From the NCBI RefSeq assembly GCF_900166595.1, contig NZ_LT745763.1:1028321-1092320 (forward strand): DNA of 64,000 bases, given 5' to 3'. This DNA comes from Virgibacillus dokdonensis. GTDB lineage: Bacteria; Bacillota; Bacilli; Bacillales; Amphibacillaceae. The notes beneath the pieces are model-generated. The model worked only from the letters and a program-made list of their open reading frames with translations. It was not told the origin of the DNA and did not search any database. This document shows, piece by piece, positions 35,948 to 44,660 of the stretch. The number at the start of each line of letters is the position of its first letter. The stretch's first letter is position 1. Both the position numbers and the translations under genes were made by a program.

Positions 35948-37039
35948 ATGCATTATAATCAAAAGCAACTATGGGCAGAAGCTGTACACTTTTTGCAACT
36001 GTATCACAATGAATGTGGATTAGAAAAAGAGCTTGAATACCGACTACAAGAGGTACAACGTGAAATGGAACAAACAGGCACTTATGAGCATACGTATGGG
36101 GAATTAACCTACGGGGCGAAAGTAGCTTGGAGAAATTCTAACCGTTGTATTGGTAGGTTGTTTTGGGAGCGTATGGAAGTTATTGATGCGCGTTCTGTGA
36201 ACAAAAGCCAACATGTTTTTGAAAAGTTATTGCATCACATTCGTTACGCTGGAAACAGCGGGAAAATTCGACCGTTAATTACGATATTTTCACCAACAAA
36301 AAATGGACATGCTCCAGTAAAAATATGGAACCATCAGTTGCTTCGCTACGCTGGTTACCAATCAGAGAATGGAGTGATAGGTGATCCTAATTCGATTACT
36401 TTTACACAGCAATGTCAAAAACTTGGCTGGAAAGGGGAGGGAACTCCTTTTGATTTGCTCCCATTAGTCATCCAAGTTGATGATGGGGAACTAGAGTGGA
36501 TGGAGATTCCTAGCGATATTGTTTTAGAAATTCCCATCCAACATCCAACGGAAGATATTTTTGCTCAGCAAGAAGTAAAATGGTATGGTGTACCAATTAT
36601 TTCTGATATGTGCTTGGAAATAGGTGGTATAAGTTATCATGCTGCCCCGTTTAACGGATGGTACATGGGAACTGAAATTGGGGCGAGAAACCTTGCTGAT
36701 GAGAACCGTTATAATTTATTACCTTTAGTGGCGAAACAGTTGGGGTTAAACACAAAGCATTTAAATACATTATGGAAAGATCGCGCTTTAGTTGAATTAA
36801 ACATTGCGGTTTTAGAGTCATTTAAACAAGCAGGGGTTTCCATTGTTGATCATCATACAGCAGCTAAACAATTTGCCGTATTTGAAAAGAATGAACAAAA
36901 ACAAGGTAGAACAGTTACTGGTAAATGGTCATGGCTTATTCCTCCATTGTCACCAGCAACTACACATATTTTTCATAAGCCATTTGATAATACAGTGCAT
37001 AAACCAAATTTTTTCTATTCAAAACATAATCAGGGTTGA
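35948..37039 (+). CDS. nos: Nitric oxide synthase, oxygenase domain only (bacterial NOS)
   Basis: A 363-residue protein covering the NOS oxygenase domain. The heme thiolate Cys67 is in WRNSNRCIGRLFWE. The substrate-binding region WYMGTEIGARNLAD supplies the Glu that holds the arginine guanidinium, and the pterin-site C-terminal block WSWLIPPLSP follows. Like other Bacillus and Staphylococcus enzymes it lacks the reductase domain and would use cellular flavodoxins or reductases to convert L-arginine to citrulline and NO. Such NO is linked to oxidative-stress and antibiotic tolerance in Bacillus. GGAGG lies 8 nt before the ATG. It is transcribed alone. Confidence 0.96.
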   Translation: MHYNQKQLWAEAVHFLQLYHNECGLEKELEYRLQEVQREMEQTGTYEHTYGELTYGAKVAWRNSNRCIGRLFWERMEVIDARSVNKSQHVFEKLLHHIRYAGNSGKIRPLITIFSPTKNGHAPVKIWNHQLLRYAGYQSENGVIGDPNSITFTQQCQKLGWKGEGTPFDLLPLVIQVDDGELEWMEIPSDIVLEIPIQHPTEDIFAQQEVKWYGVPIISDMCLEIGGISYHAAPFNGWYMGTEIGARNLADENRYNLLPLVAKQLGLNTKHLNTLWKDRALVELNIAVLESFKQAGVSIVDHHTAAKQFAVFEKNEQKQGRTVTGKWSWLIPPLSPATTHIFHKPFDNTVHKPNFFYSKHNQG

Positions 37040-37292
37040 TTGCAAATTATAGAGGTTTTAACACTACTTTTATCAATTATCCAATAGCTATATGCAGAAA
37101 GCTTATTAAATTAGCACAACTGCTGAAGATATATTAACATATGCTTTTTCTGCGGTGGTCATTTCAAGCCTTAAGCTGTAAGAGATTCAATCTACTTGCA
37201 ATATTTCTAGCTAATCGTGCATAATGTTTCCTGTAGTAACAACAAGTTATCATTGTACGTATTGTCAATACTGCTTTAAGGAGATAAACATT

Positions 37293-38138
37293 TTGAACAC
37301 GTTTACGGTTAAGAAATCACTAAATAATAACGTCCTCATTGCTTTGGATAATCAACAAAATGAAGTCGTCTTGATTGGTAATGGAATTGGTTTTCATTAT
37401 AAGAAAAAAGACATTATCCATAAAGAGCAAATAGAAAAGCTGTTTGTATTACGTGATGAACAGGCGCAGGCGCAATATAAGCAATTGCTTCCAAACATAG
37501 ATCATACATTGTTGGATTCCATTGTTAAAGCGGTAGAATTAATTCAGAAACGATCACATGTTATGTTGAATGAATCCGTTCATGTGGCTCTAACTGATCA
37601 TGTGTTGTTTGCTTACCATCGTATGCTAAAAAGTTTGGAAATAAAAAATCCTTTTCTTGCCGAAACAAAAGCATTATATCCTTTTGAGTATGAGATCGCC
37701 TCAGAAATTGTTGAAGACATGAATCATAGGTTAAATATTCATCTTCCTGAAGGGGAAATTGGCTTTATTGCTTTACATGTACACAGTGCCATATCGAATA
37801 AAGCTCTCTCCGATATTAATAAATACTCCCAATTGGTTACACAATTTGTCGATATTATTGAAGAACAATTGAAAATTAAAGTGGACAGAGGCGGGATAGA
37901 ATACGTACGCCTTGTTCGGCATGTACGCTATACGATCGAACGCGTGTTAAAAGGGGAAACAGTAGATGAACCAGTTAAGATAGCTTCCCTCTTGAAAAAG
38001 GAATACCCAACATGTTATAATCTAGCGTGGAAATTGATTAAAATGATGCAACAAACATTAAAGCAACCTGTATATGAAGCGGAAGCGGTGTATTTAACGA
38101 TGCACTTGCAACGCCTCTATCAAAAACATGACTCATAA
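37293..38138 (+). CDS. glcT: GlcT-like PTS transcription antiterminator
   Basis: A 281-residue BglG-family antiterminator. An N-terminal CAT RNA-binding domain (NTFTVKKSLNNNVLIALDNQQNEVVLIGNGIGFHYKKKD) is followed by PRD1 (about 70-170, EIGFIALHVHSA) and PRD2 (about 175-280, EAEAVYLTMHLQRL). When glucose is available it binds the RAT RNA downstream and stops terminator formation ahead of ptsG. Phosphorylation by the glucose EII inactivates it. The start is TTG 37293, 8 nt after AAGGAGA; the longer frame from 37224 adds an unrelated Cys-rich stretch before the CAT domain. The length matches B. subtilis GlcT. Confidence 0.93.
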   Translation: MNTFTVKKSLNNNVLIALDNQQNEVVLIGNGIGFHYKKKDIIHKEQIEKLFVLRDEQAQAQYKQLLPNIDHTLLDSIVKAVELIQKRSHVMLNESVHVALTDHVLFAYHRMLKSLEIKNPFLAETKALYPFEYEIASEIVEDMNHRLNIHLPEGEIGFIALHVHSAISNKALSDINKYSQLVTQFVDIIEEQLKIKVDRGGIEYVRLVRHVRYTIERVLKGETVDEPVKIASLLKKEYPTCYNLAWKLIKMMQQTLKQPVYEAEAVYLTMHLQRLYQKHDS

Positions 38139-38147
38139 TACATTTTC

Positions 38148-38252
38148 CGTGTTACTGATACGATCAGGCATGAGTGGAAAGATTATGAAATAGGACAGTA
38201 GGGCACACGTATAGCCTACTGCTTGTTTCTGATCTCTACTCATGCCTTTTTT
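38148..38252 (+). promoter_or_regulatory. RAT antiterminator overlapping an intrinsic terminator (GlcT target)
   Basis: The sequence GTTACTGATACGATCAGG (38151-38168) continues into CATGAGTGG and is typical of Bacillus ptsG ribonucleic antiterminators. The 3' half of this RAT pairs with ACTCATGCCT (38238-38247), followed by TTTTT, giving a terminator. An inner CAGTAGG/CCTACTG hairpin lies between. The two folds exclude each other, as in GlcT-controlled ptsG leaders. It sits 10 bp after glcT and about 250 bp before ptsG. Confidence 0.88.
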
Positions 38253-38261
38253 GTTCTCTGA

Positions 38262-38350
38262 AGTATAAATTTTTTAGGGTTTATCGTATAAGAAAAATGA
38301 TGACGTTCGAGTGTTATAAATACTTTGGCGAAAAGCTGCGTTTTTCTAAA
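38262..38350 (+). repeat. Repeat family B, copy 6 (degenerate)
   Basis: AAGTATAAATTTTTTAGGGTTTATCGTATAAGAAAAATGATGACG, in pieces, then CTTTGGCGAAAAGCTGCGTTTTTCTAAA. The stem is partly decayed. It falls in the ptsG leader between the RAT/terminator and the gene, so it would be transcribed with ptsG. Confidence 0.65.
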
Positions 38351-38503
38351 GTTTATAGTGTGAAGTAAAATGAAGGATTTCTTCATGATACTTGCTAATA
38401 AGTCATGTTTTTTTCATTTTTCTTATAGATTTTGGGAAGGATAAATGTTAAAGAAAGCTTCTCGAAATTTTAATGTTTGTTGTTGCATAAAGGAGGAAAA
38501 AAG

Positions 38504-40552
38504 ATGTTTAAGAAAGCTTTTGGTGTTTTACAAAAAGTTGGTAAAGCACTTATGCTTCCAGTCGCGTTATTACCGGCTGCTGGTTTATTGCTTGGATTTG
38601 GTAATGCTGCCCAGCAAGAGACGATGTTAGGATACTTACCGTTTCTAAAAGCGGATTGGATTCAATTAGTTGCTACTGTTATGGAAGATGCCGGTGGAAT
38701 TATTTTTAGTAACTTGGCGCTTATCTTTGCGATTGGTGTAGCAATCGGTTTAGCGAGTGATGGAGCAGCTGGTTTAGCAGCTCTTGTAGGTTATTTAGTC
38801 TTAAACCAAGTGATGGGTTCTTGGATCGATGTTACCCCAGAAATGATCGAATCAGACCCTGGATTTGCTTCTGTATTAGGGATTCCTACGTTACAAACAG
38901 GCGTGTTTGGAGGTATCATTGTAGGTTTGATTGCCGCGTTTTGTTATAATCGCTATCACAATATTGAAATGCCCGCTTTTCTTGGTTTCTTTGCTGGAAA
39001 GCGATTTGTACCAATTGTTACGGCCGCGTTCTCATTTCTTGCAGGTATTGCGCTATTATTTGTTTGGCCACCTGTGCAAGATGCGATGAATAGTGCATCC
39101 TATTGGTTAATTGAGGAAGGAACATATTTAGCTGTTTTCTTCTTTGGATTTGTAAAAAGATTACTTATTCCATTTGGATTGCACCATATTTTCCATGCAC
39201 CGTTTTGGTATGAATTTGGTTCGTATACTACCGTAGCAGGTGATTTAGTTCGTGGAGATATGACTATTTTCTTTGCCCAGTTAAAAGATGGGGTAGAAAT
39301 TACAGCTGGTAACTTTATGGTAGGGGAATTTCCAGTTATGATGTTCGGTTTACCAGCAGCAGCATTAGCTATGTATCACACAGCACGACCAGAAAAGAAA
39401 AAGATAGTTGCTGGTTTGTTAGGTTCTGCAGCATTAACATCCTTTTTAACAGGGATTACAGAGCCGCTCGAATTTTCATTTATGTTTGTTTCGCCGCTAT
39501 TATTTCTCTTACATGCGGTTTTAGATGGACTTTCATTCGTACTAATGACGTTCTTTAGTGTTAATGTCGGCTATACATTCTCCGGTGGTGCGATTGACTT
39601 TGTATTATTTGGAATTTTACCGAATAAGGAACCGTGGTGGATCACCATCCTATTAGGATTAGCATTTGCTGTTATTTACTACGTCATTTTCCGCTTTTTC
39701 ATTCAGAAGTTTAACTTAATGACTCCAGGTAGGGAGAAAGTAGAAGAGGAAGAGGAAAGTAATAGTGGACAAACTGGTGAGCTTGCTTATGATGTATTAG
39801 AAGCAATGGGTGGTCAAGAAAATATTGCGCATTTAGATGCATGCATTACACGTTTACGCGTATCCGTTAATTCAATTAAAAATGTCGATAAAGAAAGATT
39901 GAAGAAGCTAGGGGCTTCAGGTGTATTGGAAGTTGGCGACAACATCCAAGCCATTTTTGGTCCACGTTCCGAAACGATTAAAGGACAAATGCAAGATATT
40001 ATGTCTGGTAAAACACCACGTCCTGTGGAAACAGATCAAGAAGAAGAAGTTCAGCAACAGATTGAAGAAGTCACCCCAGAGGCAATACAAAATGAAGCTG
40101 AAACAGAAGCAATTGTTTCACCAATGAAAGGGGATCTATTGCCAATTACAGAAGTTCCTGATCAAGTATTTTCTGGAAAAATGATGGGTGATGGTTTTGC
40201 AATTGTACCAGAAGACGGACTAGTTGTTTCGCCTGTAAATGGGAAAGTGGTAAATGTTTTCCCAACTAAACACGCCATTGGTTTACAGTCAGATGGTGGA
40301 AAAGAAATTCTTATTCATGTTGGTATTGATACGGTTAATTTAAAAGGAGACGGCTTTGAAATGCTCATTGAAGAAGGAGATAAAGTCGAAGCAGGACAAC
40401 CACTGCTTAAAGCAGATCTGTCCTTTATTCAAAGTAAAGGAATGCCGGTTATCACACCGATTGTATTTACCAACCTCAAAGAGGGACAACAAGTATCACT
40501 TGAGAAGAGTGGAAAAGTAGAAAGTAAAGAAGAAAACATTATTACATTGTAA
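38504..40552 (+). CDS. ptsG: PTS glucose-specific EIICBA component
   Basis: A 682-residue protein with domain order IIC-IIB-IIA. The IIC part (1-410) has [22 protein letters not shown] and the [14 protein letters not shown] motif. IIB has phosphocysteine Cys447 in [15 protein letters not shown] (about 530-682) has the active His605 in [10 protein letters not shown]. It imports and phosphorylates glucose. ATG 38504 follows AAAGGAGG; the frame opening at 38477 lies upstream of that site. Placement after glcT and a RAT/terminator supports the glucose assignment over N-acetylglucosamine. Confidence 0.94.
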   Translation: MFKKAFGVLQKVGKALMLPVALLPAAGLLLGFGNAAQQETMLGYLPFLKADWIQLVATVMEDAGGIIFSNLALIFAIGVAIGLASDGAAGLAALVGYLVLNQVMGSWIDVTPEMIESDPGFASVLGIPTLQTGVFGGIIVGLIAAFCYNRYHNIEMPAFLGFFAGKRFVPIVTAAFSFLAGIALLFVWPPVQDAMNSASYWLIEEGTYLAVFFFGFVKRLLIPFGLHHIFHAPFWYEFGSYTTVAGDLVRGDMTIFFAQLKDGVEITAGNFMVGEFPVMMFGLPAAALAMYHTARPEKKKIVAGLLGSAALTSFLTGITEPLEFSFMFVSPLLFLLHAVLDGLSFVLMTFFSVNVGYTFSGGAIDFVLFGILPNKEPWWITILLGLAFAVIYYVIFRFFIQKFNLMTPGREKVEEEEESNSGQTGELAYDVLEAMGGQENIAHLDACITRLRVSVNSIKNVDKERLKKLGASGVLEVGDNIQAIFGPRSETIKGQMQDIMSGKTPRPVETDQEEEVQQQIEEVTPEAIQNEAETEAIVSPMKGDLLPITEVPDQVFSGKMMGDGFAIVPEDGLVVSPVNGKVVNVFPTKHAIGLQSDGGKEILIHVGIDTVNLKGDGFEMLIEEGDKVEAGQPLLKADLSFIQSKGMPVITPIVFTNLKEGQQVSLEKSGKVESKEENIITL

Positions 40553-40555
40553 TAA

Positions 40556-40592
40556 AAAAGCTAGTTAGGGTTCTGCCTTGACTAGCTTTTCT
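40556..40592 (+). terminator. Intrinsic terminator of ptsG
   Basis: AAAAGCTAGT (40556-40565) and ACTAGCTTTT (40581-40590) form a 10-bp stem 3 bp after the stop codon, ending in a T-run. Confidence 0.88.
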
Positions 40593-40932
40593 TATTACGC
40601 TATTGAAAAACATAAAATTCAGAGCAAATGGAAGGCTATTGCCAAACCTTTATGGCAGTAGCCTTTGTTTGGCTAAGAGAGCAAGCAGACTTAACTACTA
40701 AAATGACATCCTCTATCATATACTTTTTAATACGTACGATAAAGTGAAATTTTAATTAGTTGCAGTTTTTCAATCTGCTGCTGATTGTTCAGCTCAATGC
40801 TATGACGTAAAGGCTTATAAATGACTTTATGCTGTTATCTTTTATCTTTTGTTTAATGTCCAAGCTAACATTTTCACATTCTTGAAGAAGTGGTACAGCA
40901 TTTTATATTCGTGATAAAGGAGGATACAACTC
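40593..40932. other. Intergenic region with a second hairpin before the GH4 gene
   Basis: No gene is seen. An imperfect stem AGGCTATTGCC/GGCAGTAGCCT at 40633-40664 recalls the terminator-like hairpin at 5874 and may be a relic of repeat family B. Promoter elements for the GH4 gene were not recognised. Confidence 0.4.
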
Positions 40933-42231
40933 ATGACCACCTTGAATATTGCTATTCTTGGAGGAGGTTCAACATCTACGCCACAGTTAATAAGTCAATT
41001 TATCCAACACGAGGAAGCATTACCTATAAAAAAGATATACCTTGTTGATATTTTAGCAGGGAGAGAACGTTTATCTATCATTGCATCTTTCGTTAGACGT
41101 ATGATAGAACAGGAAAATAGTAACATAGAAATAATTGAAACGCTCAATAGGCGAGAGGCATTGAAGCAGGCTGATTTTATTATTAATCAAATCAGAGTAG
41201 GTGGCTTGGATATGCGTCAAGCAGATGAAACGTTATGTTTAGAGTATGGTATCATAGCAGAGGAAGCTTCAGGTCCGGTTGGATTTATGAATGCTTTAAG
41301 AACGATACCTATTATGCTTGATATTTGTGAAGATATTGAAGAATTAGCACCAGATGCTTGGTTACTTAATTTGACGAATCCTTGCAGTATAATCACAGAA
41401 GCGATAGATAAGCATACGAATGTGAAAGTTATTGGTATCAATGATGGGCCAATGGCTTTTCGTAATCAATTTGCAAAGGCGTACGGTGTTGTCAAGAATG
41501 ATATAAGTATGCAACTAATAGGGACAAGTCAATTGTTATGGGTTACGGATTTATATGTTCGTGGAAAATCAAAAATAACAGATGCCATACTTTATAAAAA
41601 GTTGCATAGTAGAAGGCAACGACAAGATATTACTGTTGATGCATATTTTTTACAAACATATGGCGTCATTGGTTGCGAATATCAGCCTTATTATTATCAG
41701 GCTGACCAAATTTTAGCAAAGCAATTAGATGTGTTTAAACAAGGTGTGCTTCCATCTGATTTTGAACTGGAAGAACGCAAGCAATTATTATCTCTATATG
41801 AACATGCAAAAACAGCTACGTTACCAAATGGAGTGGGAGATAGGCGAGGTGCAGCAGCTTTAGAAGGGGTGCTCGAGGTTATCCAAACAATCCATTATGA
41901 TTTAAAGCGCATTTTACCAGTAAATATTAGAAATAATGGAGCAGTAGAAGGCTTACGGAACGATGCTTGTGTCCAGGTAAATAGTGTAGTAGAAAGACAT
42001 GGGATTACACCAATCCAAGTACCTGAAATCTTACCGCATGTTCACGGATTATTACAATATATGAAAGCTTATGAATCACTGACTGTGGAAGCAGGAATAT
42101 CCAAAAACATCGGGGTAGCCATTCAGGCGATGACCATGCATCCATTTGTGCCATCTGCGGAAATAGCTCATAAGCTGCTTCAAGATATGTTTATTGTAAA
42201 TGAAGCTTATGTTCAACCGGTCATTTATTAA
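40933..42231 (+). CDS. GH4-family protein (6-phospho-glycosidase-like) lacking the metal-binding Cys and His
   Basis: A 432-residue protein of the NAD- and Mn-dependent GH4 family. It has the Rossmann motif GGGSTSTP (10-17), NLTNP (146-150), and a GIIAEEASGPVGFMNALRTIP block equivalent to the family's GQETTGxGGF region. However, the metal-binding Cys of the normal GLCNxP motif is Asn170 (IGINDGP), and the His of GLNHLxW is Gln200 (GTSQLLW). Without these it should not bind Mn in the standard way. It may be inactive, regulatory or use altered chemistry. AAAGGAGG precedes the ATG. It stands alone between ptsG and gabD. Confidence 0.82.
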   Translation: MTTLNIAILGGGSTSTPQLISQFIQHEEALPIKKIYLVDILAGRERLSIIASFVRRMIEQENSNIEIIETLNRREALKQADFIINQIRVGGLDMRQADETLCLEYGIIAEEASGPVGFMNALRTIPIMLDICEDIEELAPDAWLLNLTNPCSIITEAIDKHTNVKVIGINDGPMAFRNQFAKAYGVVKNDISMQLIGTSQLLWVTDLYVRGKSKITDAILYKKLHSRRQRQDITVDAYFLQTYGVIGCEYQPYYYQADQILAKQLDVFKQGVLPSDFELEERKQLLSLYEHAKTATLPNGVGDRRGAAALEGVLEVIQTIHYDLKRILPVNIRNNGAVEGLRNDACVQVNSVVERHGITPIQVPEILPHVHGLLQYMKAYESLTVEAGISKNIGVAIQAMTMHPFVPSAEIAHKLLQDMFIVNEAYVQPVIY

Positions 42232-42297
42232 CTCGAAGCAAGAGGGGTGACGTGTATGCATCGTAATTATTTTACAATGTATACTTTAAATAGTAGG

Positions 42298-42336
42298 AAA
42301 AGGGAAGCCTTCTATAGAACAGGAGGTTTCCCTTTT
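42298..42336 (+). terminator. Intrinsic terminator after the GH4 gene
   Basis: AAAAGGGAAGCCT (42298-42310) and AGGTTTCCCTTTT (42324-42336) pair over 13 bp with one wobble. It lies 66 bp after the stop codon, with flanking A and T runs suitable for both strands. Confidence 0.82.
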
Positions 42337-42341
42337 GCTTC

Positions 42342-42410
42342 ACTATAGAAAAGTATAAAATTCTACAGCTTCCGCCATAAAGACTTGACGGTAAGTTAAG
42401 CTTTTCTAAT
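42342..42410 (+). repeat. Repeat family B, copy 7 (shortened)
   Basis: CACTATAGAAAAGTATAAAA, then CTACAGCTTCCGCCATAAAG and CTTGACGGTAAGTTAAGCTTTTCTAA. The middle TTTAAAGG..AGAAAAAC block is missing and the hairpin arm has changed to CTTGAC/GTTAAG. Confidence 0.68.
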
Positions 42411-42452
42411 ATGAAAAGAAAGTATAAAATTTGTTGCTTTGGAATACCGATT

Positions 42453-42672
42453 TAACGGAATAGCCACGTCCGGCTTAAGCGCCCAGAAACTAGGCGACTT
42501 CCCGAATTGCCCTACGATAAGTCATCATCGGTCGTGCTAAATAGGAAGGCCGACTAAAAACGGGCTTGTCTTAGTGCGTCGGCATACCCCTGTTTTAGTG
42601 GCATAATTCCTAAAACTTTAGTTGATTCGCTCCATTCACTACGTTGCTAAACTGGCGCCCCGAGCCTTTGTT
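42453..42672 (+). repeat. Dispersed structured repeat family A, copy 2 (full form)
   Basis: Contains the blocks shared with copies 1, 3 and 4 plus the central GCCGAC (42549-42554)..GTCGGC (42577-42583 region) stem absent from copy 1. The basal pairing arms (GCGCCCAGAAAC / GTTGCT..TGGCGC) are partly kept. It ends AGCCTTTGTT directly against the gabD stop codon. Read on the gabD strand, the element therefore begins at once after the gene, like a 3' untranslated element. Confidence 0.82.
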
Positions 42673-44067
42673 TTACAATAGATTTCCAATCGATACGTAT
42701 TTGGTTTCTAAGTAAGGTTCAATACCTTCCAGTCCACCTTCACGACCAAGCCCACTCTCCTTCATCCCACCAAATGGGGCGTGAGCGGCAGATGGTCCGC
42801 CGTCGTTCCAGCCAACAATGCCATAATCTAAATGCTCATACAAATAAGTACCAGTACGGTAATCATTTGTAAAAAAGTAGGCAGCTAAACCAAATGGCGT
42901 ATCGTTAGCAAGGCGTACAGCTTCCTCGATATTTGTAAAAGTAGTTATAGGAGCTACTGGACCAAATGTTTCCTCATGCATAATTGTCATATCCGCTGTT
43001 ACTTCATTAAGTATGGTTGGGTATACAAAATAATATCCTTTCTCATGGTCTGCTTCAAATGTATCTCCTAACAATACTTTAGCACCTTTTTGCTTAGCAT
43101 CATCAATATGTTCTTTAATTTTGTTATAGCCTTGTTCATTAATGATTGGTCCAATATCAATATTATCATGAAGTCCATTGCCAACAGTTAAATGTTTGGC
43201 ACGTTGTACAAAAGCTGCTGCAAACTGATCTACAATGTCTTCGTGAACGATAATTCGGTTTGCACACACGCATGTTTGTCCAGCATTACGAAATTTTGAG
43301 ATGATCGTTTGTTCAGCTGCAAATTCAATATCCGCATCTTTAGCAACAATCAATGGCGCATGCCCACCAAGCTCCATGGTGACATGCTTGACCGTGTTTG
43401 CACTTCCTTTAATTAAGTTTTTCCCTACAGCAGTGGAACCTGTAAAGGTAATTTTACGCACATAGTTACTTTCTGTAAATAATGCGCCAATCATTTTCCC
43501 AGAACCGACGACATATTGAATAGCGTCTTCTGGGATACCTGCCTTATGAGCTAATTCAATTATTCGAATGCCTGTTAGCGGTGTTTCAGAAGCAGGTTTG
43601 ACAATAAAAGTACACCCAGAAGCTAGTGCTGGTGCTGCTTTTCTTGTCATCATGGCTGCGGGGAAATTCCAAGGTGTAATAGCAGCTACTAGACCAACAG
43701 GCTCTTTACGAACGAGGATTCGTTTTGATTCGGTGTTTGCTGGAATTGTTCGCCCGTAAATTCGCTTTGCTTCTTCTGCATACCAATCAATATAACTTGC
43801 CGCATATTCTATCTCACCATAAGATTCCTTTAGTGGCTTTCCGTTTTCCTTCGTCATCAGTTTAGCAAGTTCATCCTTATGCTCTCTGATTTGTATTGCC
43901 CAATGTTGCAGTAATTCTGACCGTTTATGTGCATGTATGCTTGCCCAAGTTGGAAAGAATGCGTACCCCTTATAAAGCGCTTTCTTTACTTCCTCACTAG
44001 GCCAGGCACTTAATTCTTCCAGTATCTCTCCAGTAGCCGGGTTTGTAACGGTGATTTTGTTAGCCAA
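42673..44067 (-). CDS. gabD: NAD(P)-dependent succinate-semialdehyde dehydrogenase-type ALDH
   Basis: A 464-residue aldehyde dehydrogenase. It has [25 protein letters not shown] (cofactor region), [11 protein letters not shown], the general-base motif MELGGHAP and the catalytic cysteine in [13 protein letters not shown], then [10 protein letters not shown]. The C-terminal [29 protein letters not shown] resembles GabD/SSADH. It would oxidise succinate semialdehyde (GABA catabolism) or a related aldehyde to the acid. It starts with TTG after AAGAAAGGGG. No GABA transaminase gene is nearby, so the physiological substrate is uncertain. Confidence 0.87.
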   Translation of the reverse strand: MANKITVTNPATGEILEELSAWPSEEVKKALYKGYAFFPTWASIHAHKRSELLQHWAIQIREHKDELAKLMTKENGKPLKESYGEIEYAASYIDWYAEEAKRIYGRTIPANTESKRILVRKEPVGLVAAITPWNFPAAMMTRKAAPALASGCTFIVKPASETPLTGIRIIELAHKAGIPEDAIQYVVGSGKMIGALFTESNYVRKITFTGSTAVGKNLIKGSANTVKHVTMELGGHAPLIVAKDADIEFAAEQTIISKFRNAGQTCVCANRIIVHEDIVDQFAAAFVQRAKHLTVGNGLHDNIDIGPIINEQGYNKIKEHIDDAKQKGAKVLLGDTFEADHEKGYYFVYPTILNEVTADMTIMHEETFGPVAPITTFTNIEEAVRLANDTPFGLAAYFFTNDYRTGTYLYEHLDYGIVGWNDGGPSAAHAPFGGMKESGLGREGGLEGIEPYLETKYVSIGNLL

Positions 44068-44198
44068 ATAGAAAACCCCTTTCTTATCAGTTTAAATATA
44101 ATCTCTATTTTAGTATATTCCTTGATTCATCGGAAAGAAAACATATCATATCGAAAAGGTTTAAAAATTATTGTAAGTCATTTTATGCATAAAAAAGT

Positions 44199-44223
44199 GG
44201 TTGCGTTTTCATGAAAAGTAACC
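44199..44223. promoter_or_regulatory. Dyad (possible operator/cre region) upstream of the cellobiose-type PTS operon
   Basis: A perfect 12-bp palindrome TTTTCATGAAAA (44206-44217) is flanked by GGTT and AACC, about 110 bp before the EIIB gene. The adjacent GTAACCGTTTCC has a partial cre-like appearance. It is a plausible binding site for the PRD regulator at 48108 or CcpA. Function is inferred only from position and symmetry. Confidence 0.4.
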
Positions 44224-44329
44224 GTTTCCGTCTTTAAAAGGAAAAAGTCTATGTTTAGTTATCCACTTGCTTAACTTAAACTAAAGAAAGCAAGAGAAAT
44301 AAATCAGAAATTTTTAGGAGGAAACAAAA

Positions 44330-44644
44330 ATGAAACATATTTTACTTGCGTGTTCAGCAGGAATGTCAACGAGCCTTTTGGTTTCCAAAATGAAAGAAGT
44401 AGCAGAAGAAAAGGGGATAGATGTGAAGATTTGGGCAGTTGCTCAAGATAAAGTAACGAAAGATATTGAACAAGCAGACGTGTTATTAATTGGTCCACAA
44501 ATGCGTTTTTTAAAGAAAAAATTAGCCAAACTCGCGGATGAAGTAAATGTACATCTTGATGTTATTGATCCAACTGCTTATGGAAGAATTGATGGCGAAG
44601 CAGTCTTAAATAGAGCACTCGAACTAATGGAAGAAGCTAACTAA
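44330..44644 (+). CDS. PTS EIIB component, lactose/cellobiose family
   Basis: A 104-residue EIIB. The phosphocysteine Cys8 is in HILLACSAGMSTSLLVSKM, and VLLIGPQMRFLKKKL follows near residue 50. It passes phosphate from the EIIA at 45973 to a beta-glucoside imported by the EIIC at 44661. RBS AGGAGG lies before the ATG, and 16 bp separate it from the EIIC gene. Family resemblance is to CelA/ChbB/LicB. The accompanying GH1 enzyme supports a beta-1,4- or aryl-beta-glucoside substrate. Confidence 0.9.
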   Translation: MKHILLACSAGMSTSLLVSKMKEVAEEKGIDVKIWAVAQDKVTKDIEQADVLLIGPQMRFLKKKLAKLADEVNVHLDVIDPTAYGRIDGEAVLNRALELMEEAN

Positions 44645-44660
44645 TGGGGGGTGTTGAAAA

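Noticed and set aside
37224..37292. Longer N-terminus for GlcT (Cys-rich extension)
   Set aside because: AAGGAGA and the conserved CAT-domain start both point to TTG 37293; the extension has no ribosome site.
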